A DNA stretch of 55,872 bases, taken from assembly GCF_052116145.1 (NCBI RefSeq), contig NZ_JBQKLQ010000011.1, positions 1 through 55,872 on the forward strand, written 5' to 3'. The DNA is from Fundicoccus sp052116145. Its GTDB lineage: Bacteria > Bacillota > Bacilli > Lactobacillales > Aerococcaceae. Within the stretch, counting starts at the first letter, position 1, and the number at the start of each line of letters is the position of its first letter. A model generated the notes under the pieces. That model had not been told where the DNA came from and did not search any database. It saw nothing but the letters and a program-made list of their open reading frames with translations. The position numbers and the translations under genes are program-made. Below, in pieces: positions 1 to 8,437 of this stretch.

Positions 1-98
1 ATCTCTTGTCACGCGTTTTCAGTGCTTGCAAAAGACGTGGCGGAAGATGACACGACGACTTATAGAGAGTTATGATTAACTCCCATAATAATAGCAAC

Positions 99-147
99 CT
101 CCAGCTAATTAAGTCTATAAACTAGCGATAGAATCAATTAGCTGGAG
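99..147. repeat. 12-bp perfect inverted repeat (stem-loop)
   Basis: Positions 99-110 and 136-147 are perfect reverse complements (CTCCAGCTAATT / AATTAGCTGGAG) around a 25-nt loop. No long T-run follows on either strand, so it may be a weak terminator of a gene left of the window or part of an intergenic element. The rest of positions 1-200 shows no gene. Confidence 0.5.
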
Positions 148-205
148 AGTTTACCTCACGATCAAATCAGCACATCCTAGTAAGCCTTACCATGTCTAGA
201 ACCTC

Positions 206-239
206 AAAAAAAGACGCCATACTTTTCAGTCGGCGCCTT
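206..239 (-). terminator. Rho-independent terminator of the LPXTG gene
   Basis: On the minus strand an 8-bp stem (AAGGCGCC pairing with GGCGTCTT, one G-T pair, arms 232-239 and 211-218) is followed by a run of T residues, just after the stop codon at 251. Confidence 0.8.
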
Positions 240-250
240 GAATATATTGG

Positions 251-1921
251 TTAATCATTTCCACGACGTTTACGATAAGCTACTATAAGTGAAGCCACTC
301 CCGCTAAAAGCGCTAAGCTTCCTAAGCCATAAATCAAGAGATTACTTGTTTCTCCTGTGTTTGGCAACTGTGGCTGATTAGTTAATTTACGGTAAACATA
401 GGTGACTGTATTTTTCGTTTCATCTTTGTCAACGATGCCTTTTTCCTGACCAACAATTGAATCTAACGTGTAACCTTCAATCGCTACACGAGTTGAGCCA
501 TAAGTTGTGCCTATTTCACGGGCATTTATTTGTGAAGGTAATAGAAGATTACCTTCTGTGTCAACGAAATGCACGATGACACGGGCATGTGTCGCTACAG
601 GCGCCTCAGTCTCAGTAACAGTAATTGGCACAGCGACTGTGTCCATTGATCCATCAGCGTATGTAATCATCACATTCGCAAAACTAGCCGCTGCAACGGT
701 ATCAAAGATGGTATCATCTTCCCAAGTATACTGGGCATCATTGGGTAATTCGTCGATATTTTCAATCGCATGTTTCGCCATCGGTACAATGCCTTTTTTG
801 GTCGTTATCAGTGCCACCGGACGCGGTGTGTATAGTGACGCATCAGATTCTGGTGTTAACTCGTCCACAATTGTCACAACCACTGCTAACTCGTCGATTG
901 ATTTGTCAGGATAAGTCACTAAGACAAATGTTTCCACCGCTTCACCCAACTGCTTAAAGATACTGTCATCTTGCCAAGTAAATTGAGTATTCGTAGGTAA
1001 CTCGTCAAGGTTAGCAATCGCATCAATCGCTAACGGTACAATACCGAGTTCAGTCGTAATTGCTTGAGTTGTCGGTGTATAACGTTCTGCTTCTGTTTCT
1101 TCTTCTGCCGGTTCTCTAACGCTCACCAAGACTGGCAACATATCACTTGAACCATCGCCGTAAGTGACAATCACATTCTCGTAAACTTCCGTTTTCACTT
1201 CGCTAAAGACGATCTCATCTTGCCAAGTCACGACAGCATCTGTCGGTAAATTTTCAAGATTAACAAGCGCATCGCCCGGCACGGGGACAACAGCTAAGTC
1301 TGTGATTAGATGGTCAATTGCAACGGGTGTGTATAAATCTGCTTCTGTTTCTTCTTCCTCCGCCTCAACTGTCACTAACAAAGACATCTCATCATAAGAG
1401 GTATCTGGGTAAATAATCTTGAGTGTTGCCGTTAGATGCTCTCCTGCTGTATCAAAGACAGATGGGTCTGCCCATTCATAGACGGTGCCTGCTGGCAACA
1501 CCACAAGATTTATAATATATTGGGAAGCTTCTGGTACCTCACCTGCCGCTGTGACTATTAACTCGGTCGTTGCGATTGGTTCGTTTAAAGCCGCATCATT
1601 CAATTCTTCAACCACTTTAATATCTACTTCAAGCAATTCTTCGGTTGCATCCTCATAAGTCACCACAACCGTTGCCACCTCTAAATCCGCTACTGTATTG
1701 AAAACGGACGCGTCTTGCCATTCGAAAGTCGCTGGATAATCCCCCGCGTCTTTAATGGCTGTATTGGCTTCTGGCACTACATTCACTTGAGCGATTAATA
1801 GTTCTACTACTTCGGGTTCAAAGGTTTCTGCATGTGTCTCTTGTGCAACAACTGTCACATTACCTAGCACTAACACCACTGACAAGAAAACAGTTAATAG
1901 TTTCTGCATCACTGCTTTCAT
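251..1921 (-). CDS. LPXTG-anchored surface protein with Rib-like repeats and a MucBP domain
   Basis: This is a 556-residue wall-anchored surface protein. It starts with a signal peptide (hydrophobic core about residues 9-25, likely cut after THA). Five degenerate repeats of about 80 residues follow. Each contains a pattern like 'P..(T/V)xxTWQD..IF' and ends in a 'VTYPDGS.DE..V.VTV' strand, resembling Rib/alpha-type Ig-like repeats. At about 440-510 lies a MucBP-like domain (VHFVDTEG ... YGS ... GYTL ... VTYVYRK). The C-terminus is a sortase A signal: LPNTGE near residue 519, a hydrophobic segment and the tail YRKRRGND. The ATG at 1921 has AAAGGAGG 7 nt upstream and an extended -10 promoter about 50 nt upstream. 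The probable role is adhesion to mucus or host polymers, inferred from MucBP and not proven. Confidence 0.85.
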   Translation of the reverse strand: MKAVMQKLLTVFLSVVLVLGNVTVVAQETHAETFEPEVVELLIAQVNVVPEANTAIKDAGDYPATFEWQDASVFNTVADLEVATVVVTYEDATEELLEVDIKVVEELNDAALNEPIATTELIVTAAGEVPEASQYIINLVVLPAGTVYEWADPSVFDTAGEHLTATLKIIYPDTSYDEMSLLVTVEAEEEETEADLYTPVAIDHLITDLAVVPVPGDALVNLENLPTDAVVTWQDEIVFSEVKTEVYENVIVTYGDGSSDMLPVLVSVREPAEEETEAERYTPTTQAITTELGIVPLAIDAIANLDELPTNTQFTWQDDSIFKQLGEAVETFVLVTYPDKSIDELAVVVTIVDELTPESDASLYTPRPVALITTKKGIVPMAKHAIENIDELPNDAQYTWEDDTIFDTVAAASFANVMITYADGSMDTVAVPITVTETEAPVATHARVIVHFVDTEGNLLLPSQINAREIGTTYGSTRVAIEGYTLDSIVGQEKGIVDKDETKNTVTYVYRKLTNQPQLPNTGETSNLLIYGLGSLALLAGVASLIVAYRKRRGND

Positions 1922-1967
1922 TTTGAAGACCTCCTTTATTTAAAGAACTCGATTCTTTCTCACCCTT

Positions 1968-1976
1968 ATTATACCA
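1968..1976 (-). promoter_or_regulatory. Extended -10 promoter of the LPXTG gene
   Basis: The minus strand reads TGGTATAAT (TGN plus TATAAT, 1976-1968). No good -35 is seen, as is usual for extended -10 promoters. The leader would be about 40 nt. Confidence 0.6.
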
Positions 1977-2041
1977 TTTCTTGAAAACGCATACACAGAA
2001 CTTTTGATGAATAAAACTAGAAGAATGTATGACCATAACAA

Positions 2042-2075
2042 AATAGCTCCCCGCAGTGAGTTGCGAAGAGCTATT
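2042..2075 (-). terminator. Terminator of the LysM hydrolase gene
   Basis: Stem AATAGCTC / GAGCTATT (2042-2049 and 2068-2075), followed on the minus strand by a T-rich tract, 12 nt after the stop codon at 2087. Confidence 0.7.
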
Positions 2076-2086
2076 TGGACTGGCTT

Positions 2087-4624
2087 TTAATGGTTTGCGA
2101 ATGCTTCGTTTAGGCGGTACCAATACGTTGGCATGCCCGCGTAGCTTGTATAACCTTCGATAGGAGTCGTCGAAATGCCATTATCACTGTAGTTCGCATG
2201 GATAATACTACTGTTGTTGAGGGCAAGACCCGTATGGCCGCCTGCACCTAGTGAACTACCTTTGTAACCTGCGACAAATAAATCGCCTGCTTGAACTTCG
2301 TCACGGCTAATTGGCGTCAACAGACTGCCTTCAAGCGCGTAAAGAGATTCAGTTGTCCCTGGCCAAGTACCATCGTCAAGGTAACCACCGGCCATCAAGG
2401 CGTAGAAAACGGCACTTGAGCAGTCGTAACTATCTGGCCCCATACGGTTCGTCATTGAGTAAGTCACTTGACCTTCTCTTTCCTGGAACCAGTCAATCAC
2501 TGCTTGCTTATTAGCTGAATCGACCGCTTCAGTACCATTTGCTTCTTTATCCTTAGTGTCTTGCGGTGTGTCTGGCGACTGGTTACCGCTAGCGTTTGGA
2601 TTTGACACGATAATTTGATCGCGTGGATGAATCACAGAGCTTGTAGATAAGTTATTCCACTCAGACAGTTGGCTAAGCGAGACGCCATACTGACGGGCAA
2701 TCGCGTATAAATAGTCACCTCGTCCAACGGTATGTGTTTGTTGCGCTGCTTGTGTTGGCGTGTCAGACGGTATACTAGTATCAGTTTCCTTTGGCGCCTG
2801 GTCGCCAGCGTTTGATGTTGCGTTTGGATTCGACACTATTAAGTGTTGATTCGAATGGATTAAATTACCTGACAAGTTGTTCCACTCTCTTAAGTCGTCG
2901 AGTGAGACATTATGCCGTTGAGCAATTGACCACAAGGTGTCTCCACGTGAAATCGTGTAAGACGTTGTTTGTGGAGTATTTGCTGGCGTATTGTCTCCTT
3001 CAGCTTGTGGTTGATTGGGTGACGTGTTCGCGGCGAGCTTGTTAGAAGTCGTGTCGCTAGTTACTTGATTCCCTACATTCTGTTGACGTTTCTCATCACT
3101 CGTGCTTGTCGCATTATTTGGATTTGAAACAATTAAAGAGGCGTTAGCAATAATCATGTCACTCGACAGGTTATTCCAGTCTTTTAGTTGTGTAACTGTC
3201 ACTTGATGACGGCGTGCCAATGACCACAAGGTATCGCCACGGTTAATTGTATAACTTGGTTTGTCATTAGTAGCGCTCGTCGTAGCCAGCGTTTGAAGTC
3301 TATCGGATGCTTGAGTCGTCACTTTTTGGCTAGACGTCGTACTGGTTGGATTGGGATTGCTTGATTCTTGTTTAGGCAAGGTCGTCACTGAATTTTCTGT
3401 TGAGTCAGATGACACAGACTGTGTTGGTTCGCTTTCGGCTGGTAATGACTTAGGCTCACTTTCTTCAGTTGCTTGAGATTGCTCTTGCGGATAAATATCT
3501 GATGAATCTTCAGTTTCTGACGAGCTTTCAGTGTTTATCGGGTTTTCTATGTTAGTTGGCTCTTCTATGTTAGTTGGCTCTTGCGCAACTTCTTCCGGAT
3601 AAGTGTCTTCTTCTGATTCTATTTCTACGTTAGAAGGATCTTCTTCAGTTGCGTTATCCTCTTCCTCTGTGATTTCATCTGCAAACAGTTCCCCTGTCGT
3701 TTCTTCTTCAGTCAAATTAGCTTCAGGCAATTCAATCGTTTCAGCTTCTTCATTTATAACAAGGTCTTCTTCTAGATCTGTTTCACTGTTTTCACTCGGA
3801 AGTTCTGATGTTTCAACTTCTTCAGATGACTCCGTTTCATCTAATTCGTCAGCATCTTCTGCTTCTACTTCGTCAATAACAACAGGTTCTTTTACTTCTG
3901 GTGTAGCCACTGACTCTTCAACTTCAAACTCAACAATTGCTGTGTCGATTTCTGTATTTTCGATTGACTCTGCAATCGGTGTTTCCGCTTCATGTTCTTC
4001 TCCTGAGTCGTCGTAGGACTCTTCAGTCATTACAGTTTCAGGTGTGGTTTCAATAACTTCTGCTTCTACTGCTACTTCTGCTTCTGCTTCTGCTTCTACT
4101 GCTACTGCTACTGGCTCTGAAACTATTTCGATTTCGTCTAATACTACTGACTCTTCGCTAGGCGTTTCAACTAGTAAATCGACAGCTGAATCTGCTTCAA
4201 TTTCAGTGAATGGTTCGTCTCCAACGGGAGCAGTTTCTTCGATTTCCACAACTTCTTCCACGACATTTGCAGAACCTGTGGCAGCAGATTCATCATTAAC
4301 AACTTCTTTAATAATTTCTTCAGTGACAACTGCTTCAACTACAGTGGCTTCAGTTGGTTCAACCACTTCGGCTACTTCCGCGATTGTTTCTTCTATAAGA
4401 GAAGTCACTTCTTCTGACGCAGGCTCTGTATAAACCTCCGCCTCAACGACTTCCTCGCTTAGCGCTGATTGTTCGACAGTCCAACCTTCTTCAGGGATAT
4501 ATGCAACGTCTTCTTGTGCCGCAGCAATCGTTTGAGACGACGCTCCCACCATCATTGACGCAATCAAGGATGTCGATATCGTGATCCACTGTCCCTTGCG
4601 TTTATGCATCTTTTTCCTTTCCAT
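2087..4624 (-). CDS. Secreted LysM peptidoglycan hydrolase (Amidase_5 / NlpC-P60 type)
   Basis: This is an exported cell-wall hydrolase of 845 residues. The ATG at 4624 (MERKKMHKRKG) is chosen over an upstream in-frame start at 4663 because AAAGGAG lies 8 nt before it. Order of parts: signal peptide (about 1-37, cut near AAA-QED); about 400 residues of very acidic Glu/Val/Ser/Thr-rich low-complexity sequence; three LysM domains at about 455-500, 555-600 and 630-675, each with (R)GD.L..(I/L)A.......L..WNNLS and ending IVSNPN; a C-terminal catalytic domain at about 705-840. That domain matches the phage-type Amidase_5 fold: DSYDCSS (catalytic Cys near 732), GGHTGLAL (His) and a final YWYRL. LysM binds peptidoglycan GlcNAc. 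The long acidic part is probably an extended, disordered wall spacer. The bond cleaved cannot be told from sequence. Confidence 0.85.
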   Translation of the reverse strand: MERKKMHKRKGQWITISTSLIASMMVGASSQTIAAAQEDVAYIPEEGWTVEQSALSEEVVEAEVYTEPASEEVTSLIEETIAEVAEVVEPTEATVVEAVVTEEIIKEVVNDESAATGSANVVEEVVEIEETAPVGDEPFTEIEADSAVDLLVETPSEESVVLDEIEIVSEPVAVAVEAEAEAEVAVEAEVIETTPETVMTEESYDDSGEEHEAETPIAESIENTEIDTAIVEFEVEESVATPEVKEPVVIDEVEAEDADELDETESSEEVETSELPSENSETDLEEDLVINEEAETIELPEANLTEEETTGELFADEITEEEDNATEEDPSNVEIESEEDTYPEEVAQEPTNIEEPTNIENPINTESSSETEDSSDIYPQEQSQATEESEPKSLPAESEPTQSVSSDSTENSVTTLPKQESSNPNPTSTTSSQKVTTQASDRLQTLATTSATNDKPSYTINRGDTLWSLARRHQVTVTQLKDWNNLSSDMIIANASLIVSNPNNATSTSDEKRQQNVGNQVTSDTTSNKLAANTSPNQPQAEGDNTPANTPQTTSYTISRGDTLWSIAQRHNVSLDDLREWNNLSGNLIHSNQHLIVSNPNATSNAGDQAPKETDTSIPSDTPTQAAQQTHTVGRGDYLYAIARQYGVSLSQLSEWNNLSTSSVIHPRDQIIVSNPNASGNQSPDTPQDTKDKEANGTEAVDSANKQAVIDWFQEREGQVTYSMTNRMGPDSYDCSSAVFYALMAGGYLDDGTWPGTTESLYALEGSLLTPISRDEVQAGDLFVAGYKGSSLGAGGHTGLALNNSSIIHANYSDNGISTTPIEGYTSYAGMPTYWYRLNEAFANH

Positions 4625-5162
4625 TCCGCACACTCCTTTTGGCTGAATTAATACTGAATCCATCCTAACAAATGATTGTTTTAATTTGACGACTTCTAAT
4701 TACAACGCGCTTACAAGCATGTCGCAAGCCAGTATCACAACATATTTGCATCTAGTTACATTCTATAAAGCACGTCCTATCAACCTTTTCAAACAGATAG
4801 AAACTAACTATCTGCTTCGCCTTAAAAAAAACTTATTTTCTATTTTACATAAACAAGTAAATTGTCTATTCAATAAATCAACAAACATAACCATCAGCTA
4901 GCCTTATCGTTAGTAATTGATGACAATGGCTTCTATATTACAATCCCATTTCGACACAATAGCGCTCAAAGCCACTAAACCGAAAGATAAATATGGTGAG
5001 CTTGGATACTTGCTAATATAAGTAGATATATTGGTGGTTAAAGAACATTGAACGTAAGAAAACACCTCCCCCTGTCGACTACTCTAAAACTAGCCAGAGT
5101 GAAAGCCAAGACGTACTCATCCCACTCTATCCGACTGTCTCCACTGCTACTATACTTATTTG

Positions 5163-5185
5163 CTTGGCTTGGCTTGGCTTGGCTT
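5163..5185 (+). repeat. CTTGG pentanucleotide repeat
   Basis: Four perfect CTTGG units plus CTT, in the 930-bp gap between the hydrolase gene and the DUF2922 gene. Apart from this repeat, the palindromic element at 5333-5434 and the terminator at 5490-5525, I see no convincing gene in 4664-5595. The small ORFs there lack ribosome binding sites and recognisable sequence. Confidence 0.7.
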
Positions 5186-5332
5186 AGCTTCTTATCCACT
5201 TGTGCTGAACGGCTATCCTTTGCTGAGGAAGGGCTCGTCCAATATTCGGCTTCATCCAAGCTTCCAATCAGAACAAGCTTTCGGTCCTAACTTATTCTCG
5301 CTACTGTTCCCGCTCTTACTCATTCCCTCCAT

Positions 5333-5434
5333 AAAAATCAGCGGTGTCCTTCACAAGCGTTCAGGATAATTTAAAAAGAACCGAATCTTTTTTTATCCTG
5401 CCGCCAAACGCAGTGAACACATCGCCTCTTTTGG
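5333..5434. repeat. Dispersed imperfect palindromic element, copy 1
   Basis: A segment of about 100 bp beginning AAAAATCAGCGGTGTC and ending ACGCAGTGAACACATCGCCT. It shares its ends and layout with the elements at 48889-48996, 14645-14745 and 41515-41610. The middle folds on itself (AGGATAA ... TTATCCT). Confidence 0.5.
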
Positions 5435-5489
5435 ATTTTTTTAATAGAGAAAACCCCTTAGCTAGATGCTTCTCAACTTCTTATCCAAC

Positions 5490-5525
5490 AAAAAAAAGCC
5501 CCTCAGAGATCATTCCCCAAGGAGC
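5490..5525 (-). terminator. Terminator of the DUF1659-DUF2922 operon
   Basis: On the minus strand GCTCCTT pairs with GAGGGGC (with G-T pairs), followed by eight T residues, about 70 nt after the DUF2922 stop. Confidence 0.65.
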
Positions 5526-5595
5526 CCATTTACTGTTATTCTCTTAATCAGCTGACCTAGCTAAATCACAGCCGGCCAAGAAGCCACTCTGTCGC

Positions 5596-5826
5596 TTACT
5601 CGTTATCTAGATCGAATAAAGGCGTTGTGATTGTCTCAACATAACGCGCCGCATGCTTAGCTGCATAAAGACCATAAGTATCCTTCTCAAAAGCGTCTGC
5701 CGCAATAATTTGCTCCATTGCCGTCTCCACCGTTTCGCGGTCTAAATTCTCGCGAGGATTGTTCAAACGTAAGGTACGACTTTTACCTTCAGCCGACTTA
5801 AATTCCATTTGTAATATTTTGTCCAT
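5596..5826 (-). CDS. DUF2922 family protein
   Basis: A 76-residue protein beginning MDKILQMEFKSAEGKSRTL and ending ETITTPLFDLDNE. It fits DUF2922, a small Firmicutes family of unknown function with the pattern 'L.L.F....GK..TL.L..P...L....V..AM..II....F'. It has no signal peptide or membrane segment. It follows the DUF1659 gene by 4 nt on the same strand, the usual pairing of these two families, so they are co-transcribed. A terminator lies about 70 nt downstream. The function is unknown. Confidence 0.8.
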   Translation of the reverse strand: MDKILQMEFKSAEGKSRTLRLNNPRENLDRETVETAMEQIIAADAFEKDTYGLYAAKHAARYVETITTPLFDLDNE

Positions 5827-5830
5827 TTAA

Positions 5831-6040
5831 TTAACCTCCAACTTTCGCGTAATTCGTGCGTTCAACAACCACGATATCTCCCGTAGGATAGGCCGATATA
5901 TTACTAATCGCCTCATGAATCATAGCCAATGTCTCCTCATTAACCCCCGCTTTTAAATTTGCGAATGACTGTTTCAACACCTTATCCGACCCGTCATTGA
6001 ACTGAATCTCCAACGACGCTTTTTCAAATTGTCCTTGCAT
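5831..6040 (-). CDS. DUF1659 family protein
   Basis: A 69-residue protein (MQGQFEKASLEIQFNDGSDK ... SNISAYPTGDIVVVERTN). It matches DUF1659 in size and in the pattern of a beta-strand start, '..SF.N.K......E.......AI..IS.YP'. The ATG at 6040 is preceded by a GGGGG-type ribosome binding site. It is the first gene of a two-gene unit with DUF2922. A perfect 15-bp palindrome at 6061-6075 lies between its probable promoter and the ribosome binding site, suggesting repression by a dimeric regulator. The function of the family is unknown. Confidence 0.8.
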   Translation of the reverse strand: MQGQFEKASLEIQFNDGSDKVLKQSFANLKAGVNEETLAMIHEAISNISAYPTGDIVVVERTNYAKVGG

Positions 6041-6060
6041 TGTGTAACCCCCTTTGTTTT

Positions 6061-6075
6061 TGTAAGCAGCTTACA
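6061..6075. promoter_or_regulatory. Palindromic operator candidate upstream of DUF1659
   Basis: TGTAAGCAGCTTACA is a perfect 7+1+7 palindrome, about 20 nt upstream of the DUF1659 start and just upstream of its ribosome binding site. The binding protein is not known. Confidence 0.5.
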
Positions 6076-6194
6076 CACATATAAACGCAAAGAAAAGTAA
6101 ATGTGTCCCCACATTCCCTCAATAAGGCAAATAAATTATCAACGTCAACACAATCTGGTAAACTACAAGTTCAATAAAAAAACGAGGTGTCATC

Positions 6195-7241
6195 ATGCAA
6201 AACAAAACGCAAAACTATACAATCGACAAATTTAAATTCATTGCGGCAATCGCTGTCGTCTTAATACACGTCACAGCTTTTTTAGAAACTGAAGACCTAG
6301 CCACTTTTGCCAATTATTACTGGTACCGCCACTTACTCAATTTCGCAGTCCCATTCTTTTTCGCAACCACCGGCTACTTAATCGCTCAACAAACAGAAAC
6401 AGTCCGTTACGTCAGAAACCAACTGACTAAAACACTGGTGATGTACAGCGTCTTCACCTTATTCTACATCGTGATCGACGGACTCATCTTTATTCCAGCC
6501 AGCCTAACCCTAGACAATACACTCGCACAAGCGCTTGGTCAGTATCTGAATACACTCACATTGACCAAATTCTTAAACGGCCAAATTGGTCACTATCATC
6601 TCTGGTACTTGTGGGCCTTGTTCCTTGCCAGCTTAATACTCTATCATTTACTAAAACGCGGCTTCAACGCCACACAAATACTCATGGCGGCCAGCGTTTT
6701 ATACCTAGTCGCTCTCTACATCATTTCTAAAAATGCGCACGCAGACTTACTTGCCAACGGCGGCTTCCCTAAAGCACTTATCAGTCTAAGTGCGGGCTAT
6801 TATATCAGCCAACGCAACATTACACTCAAAAGCGGCCTCGTCATCAGCAGCCTACTGATGTTAGCCTACCAAAGACTCAGCCTATCCGACATCCAATGTT
6901 TCGCCGGAGAAACCCTACTAATCCTAGCCATCGCCGCCTTGATGACATACATCAACCAAACACCCGGACGTCAAACACCACTCGCCAAACTTGCTAGCTA
7001 CTCAATGGAAATCTATCTCTTCCACCCGATCTTACTGACAATATATTCATACACAACCAACGTCCAACCACAACTCGAAATCGAACACATCGGACTTAGA
7101 ATCACACTACTCACGACCGTCACAATCGCCGCATCCGTCACACTCTACCCCAGCTTCAAACGCTACTACATCGACCCCACTGAAAAACACCTCGATCCAA
7201 TCCTAGATACGCTCATCACAACACTCACACAGGAAAAATAA
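6195..7241 (+). CDS. Acyltransferase 3 family membrane protein
   Basis: A polytopic membrane O-acyltransferase of 348 residues. The N-terminal motif YTIDKFKFIAAIAVVLIHVT has the family histidine in the first membrane segment. About ten hydrophobic segments follow, and the positive loop with RHLLNFAVPFFFATTGYLI is typical of acyltransferase 3 (Pfam Acyl_transf_3). The C-terminal SGNH domain found in OatA is absent, so this is the membrane module alone. Such proteins add acetyl or other acyl groups to cell-wall or surface sugars; the acceptor here is unknown. The ATG at 6195 follows GAGGTG. It stands alone between divergent and unrelated genes. A second family member is at 29288-30322. Confidence 0.85.
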   Translation: MQNKTQNYTIDKFKFIAAIAVVLIHVTAFLETEDLATFANYYWYRHLLNFAVPFFFATTGYLIAQQTETVRYVRNQLTKTLVMYSVFTLFYIVIDGLIFIPASLTLDNTLAQALGQYLNTLTLTKFLNGQIGHYHLWYLWALFLASLILYHLLKRGFNATQILMAASVLYLVALYIISKNAHADLLANGGFPKALISLSAGYYISQRNITLKSGLVISSLLMLAYQRLSLSDIQCFAGETLLILAIAALMTYINQTPGRQTPLAKLASYSMEIYLFHPILLTIYSYTTNVQPQLEIEHIGLRITLLTTVTIAASVTLYPSFKRYYIDPTEKHLDPILDTLITTLTQEK

Positions 7242-7261
7242 GCAACCAACCATGCGAGCAT

Positions 7262-7281
7262 AAGAGACCCGACGGTCTCTT
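7262..7281 (+). terminator. Stem-loop after the acyltransferase gene
   Basis: A perfect 8-bp stem AAGAGACC-CGAC-GGTCTCTT, 20 nt after the stop. No T-run follows, so termination strength is doubtful. Confidence 0.5.
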
Positions 7282-7402
7282 CCACCTGCCCAAAAGTCGC
7301 TCCCATGCCTAACGGACTCCAATGAAAGCACCCATTACATCCCTTCTAACCTCCTCTTTACCATAAAAAAATTGTTTATAAAACAACAAGAAGCACTAGC
7401 TA

Positions 7403-7416
7403 TGTAAACGCTTTTA
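7403..7416 (+). promoter_or_regulatory. cre-like site (CcpA operator candidate)
   Basis: TGTAAACGCTTTTA differs at one position from the cre consensus TGWAANCGNTNWCA. It lies about 85 nt upstream of the ORF at 7500, next to an AT-rich promoter-like stretch. A separate palindrome TTGTTT-ATA-AAACAA lies just upstream (about 7371-7385). Confidence 0.4.
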
Positions 7417-7499
7417 TGTTATTCTATTCTCATAAATAAATAATTCACAAGTGTGTTTATCCATATAAAGCGAGCATGGTTTTGGAAGGAGACCGATGA

Positions 7500-8399
7500 A
7501 TGGACAAATCCTTAAAGTATTATCATACCGGATTAGATAAAAAAATTGATTGCCGTTTGGCATCTCTGATATTATCACCGGACGCCCCACATTACGACGA
7601 TCTACTTTTACAGTTAATTAAAAGCTCACATTTTCTCCCCAAGAAAGTGAGTGAGTCTTTTAGTCCACTTTATATTATTGATATCAGTTGCAAACATCCC
7701 ATGCTTAGAAGTTTGACGATTGATTACCACGGAGATACTTGGGTTTCTTGTCAAACATCCGATTGGGTTGCCGAAGCCGTCTTTAGCCACCTTGGCTTTA
7801 AATACCGCTTCTGGTCAGAATTTTTACGTACCATCAACAAGAGTCCACGTACCACCTATCCATACGTGAACGGCAATATTATCTATCTCAGGTTTTGCCA
7901 AGCTAAACAATCCAATTGGCTGAATGTATCTAAATGCACTCACATCGACACCCCCACCTTATCCACCAATGACTCAGCACCCAAACAGGATTTCTTTCAC
8001 TTTACCTTTAATTTCAGTGATGACTCCATGCGCAAATGTATGATATCACTCAAGCAACCAACCACCAAACTCATCAAGCAATTGGAATATGCTAATCATC
8101 TCTGCTGTCAGTGGGTCTATTATTTTACGACCTCACTGCCACAGTTACATTTGAATTTCCATGTGAATTTTGACAGTTTCCAAAACCGACAAGTATTTCC
8201 CAATAGCCAATTTACCAATTCTAGTCTTTACCTTATCAGTCCGCGACAGATTAAAGATTTCATAGCTTACAGCTGCGTTTGTGAACATTTGAACAAATCG
8301 CCCGGTCACTCTCAATCCAAAGAGCTCAACGAACTTTATACCCAGAAAGGCATCGACTCCCTCACACTCCGTAATGCCCTAGCCAATTATGGTCAATAA
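7500..8399 (+). CDS. Unknown protein, possibly a divergent ComK-like regulator
   Basis: A 299-residue cytoplasmic protein with no signal peptide or membrane segment. I do not recognise it with certainty. The part from about 55 to 205 reads like ComK (competence transcription factor) in order and spacing. 'PLYIIDISCKH' resembles ComK's 'LQIVDRSCRF'. 'NKSPRTTYPYVNGNIIYLRF...SNWLNV' resembles 'HKPPIMVDPSNQIFLFPT....CGWISH'. 'FTFNFSDDSMRKCMISLKQP' resembles 'VTFSNGKTMELPISYNSF'. It is about 100 residues longer than Bacillus ComK. The start at 7500 follows AAGGAG; a second ATG at 7496 is out of frame. A cre-like site lies upstream and a two-way terminator downstream. Cysteine-rich for this genome. 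The ComK link is a by-eye inference. Confidence 0.5.
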   Translation: MDKSLKYYHTGLDKKIDCRLASLILSPDAPHYDDLLLQLIKSSHFLPKKVSESFSPLYIIDISCKHPMLRSLTIDYHGDTWVSCQTSDWVAEAVFSHLGFKYRFWSEFLRTINKSPRTTYPYVNGNIIYLRFCQAKQSNWLNVSKCTHIDTPTLSTNDSAPKQDFFHFTFNFSDDSMRKCMISLKQPTTKLIKQLEYANHLCCQWVYYFTTSLPQLHLNFHVNFDSFQNRQVFPNSQFTNSSLYLISPRQIKDFIAYSCVCEHLNKSPGHSQSKELNELYTQKGIDSLTLRNALANYGQ

Positions 8400-8403
8400 A
8401 AAA

Positions 8404-8431
8404 ACACCTAGCTAAAAAATTGGCTAGGTGT
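8404..8431. terminator. Bidirectional terminator
   Basis: ACACCTAGC / GCTAGGTGT (8404-8412 and 8423-8431), with A-run before and T-run after. It serves the convergent genes ending at 8399 and 8438. Confidence 0.9.
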
Positions 8432-8437
8432 TTTTAT

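Noticed and set aside
3603..4433. Plus-strand Ser-rich ORFs opposite the LysM hydrolase
   Set aside because: They are the complement of the Glu/Thr-rich spacer of the real gene and lack ribosome binding sites.
4686..5547. Several short plus-strand ORFs in the gap after the LysM hydrolase
   Set aside because: No ribosome binding sites, low complexity, and part falls in the palindromic element and the CTTGG repeat.
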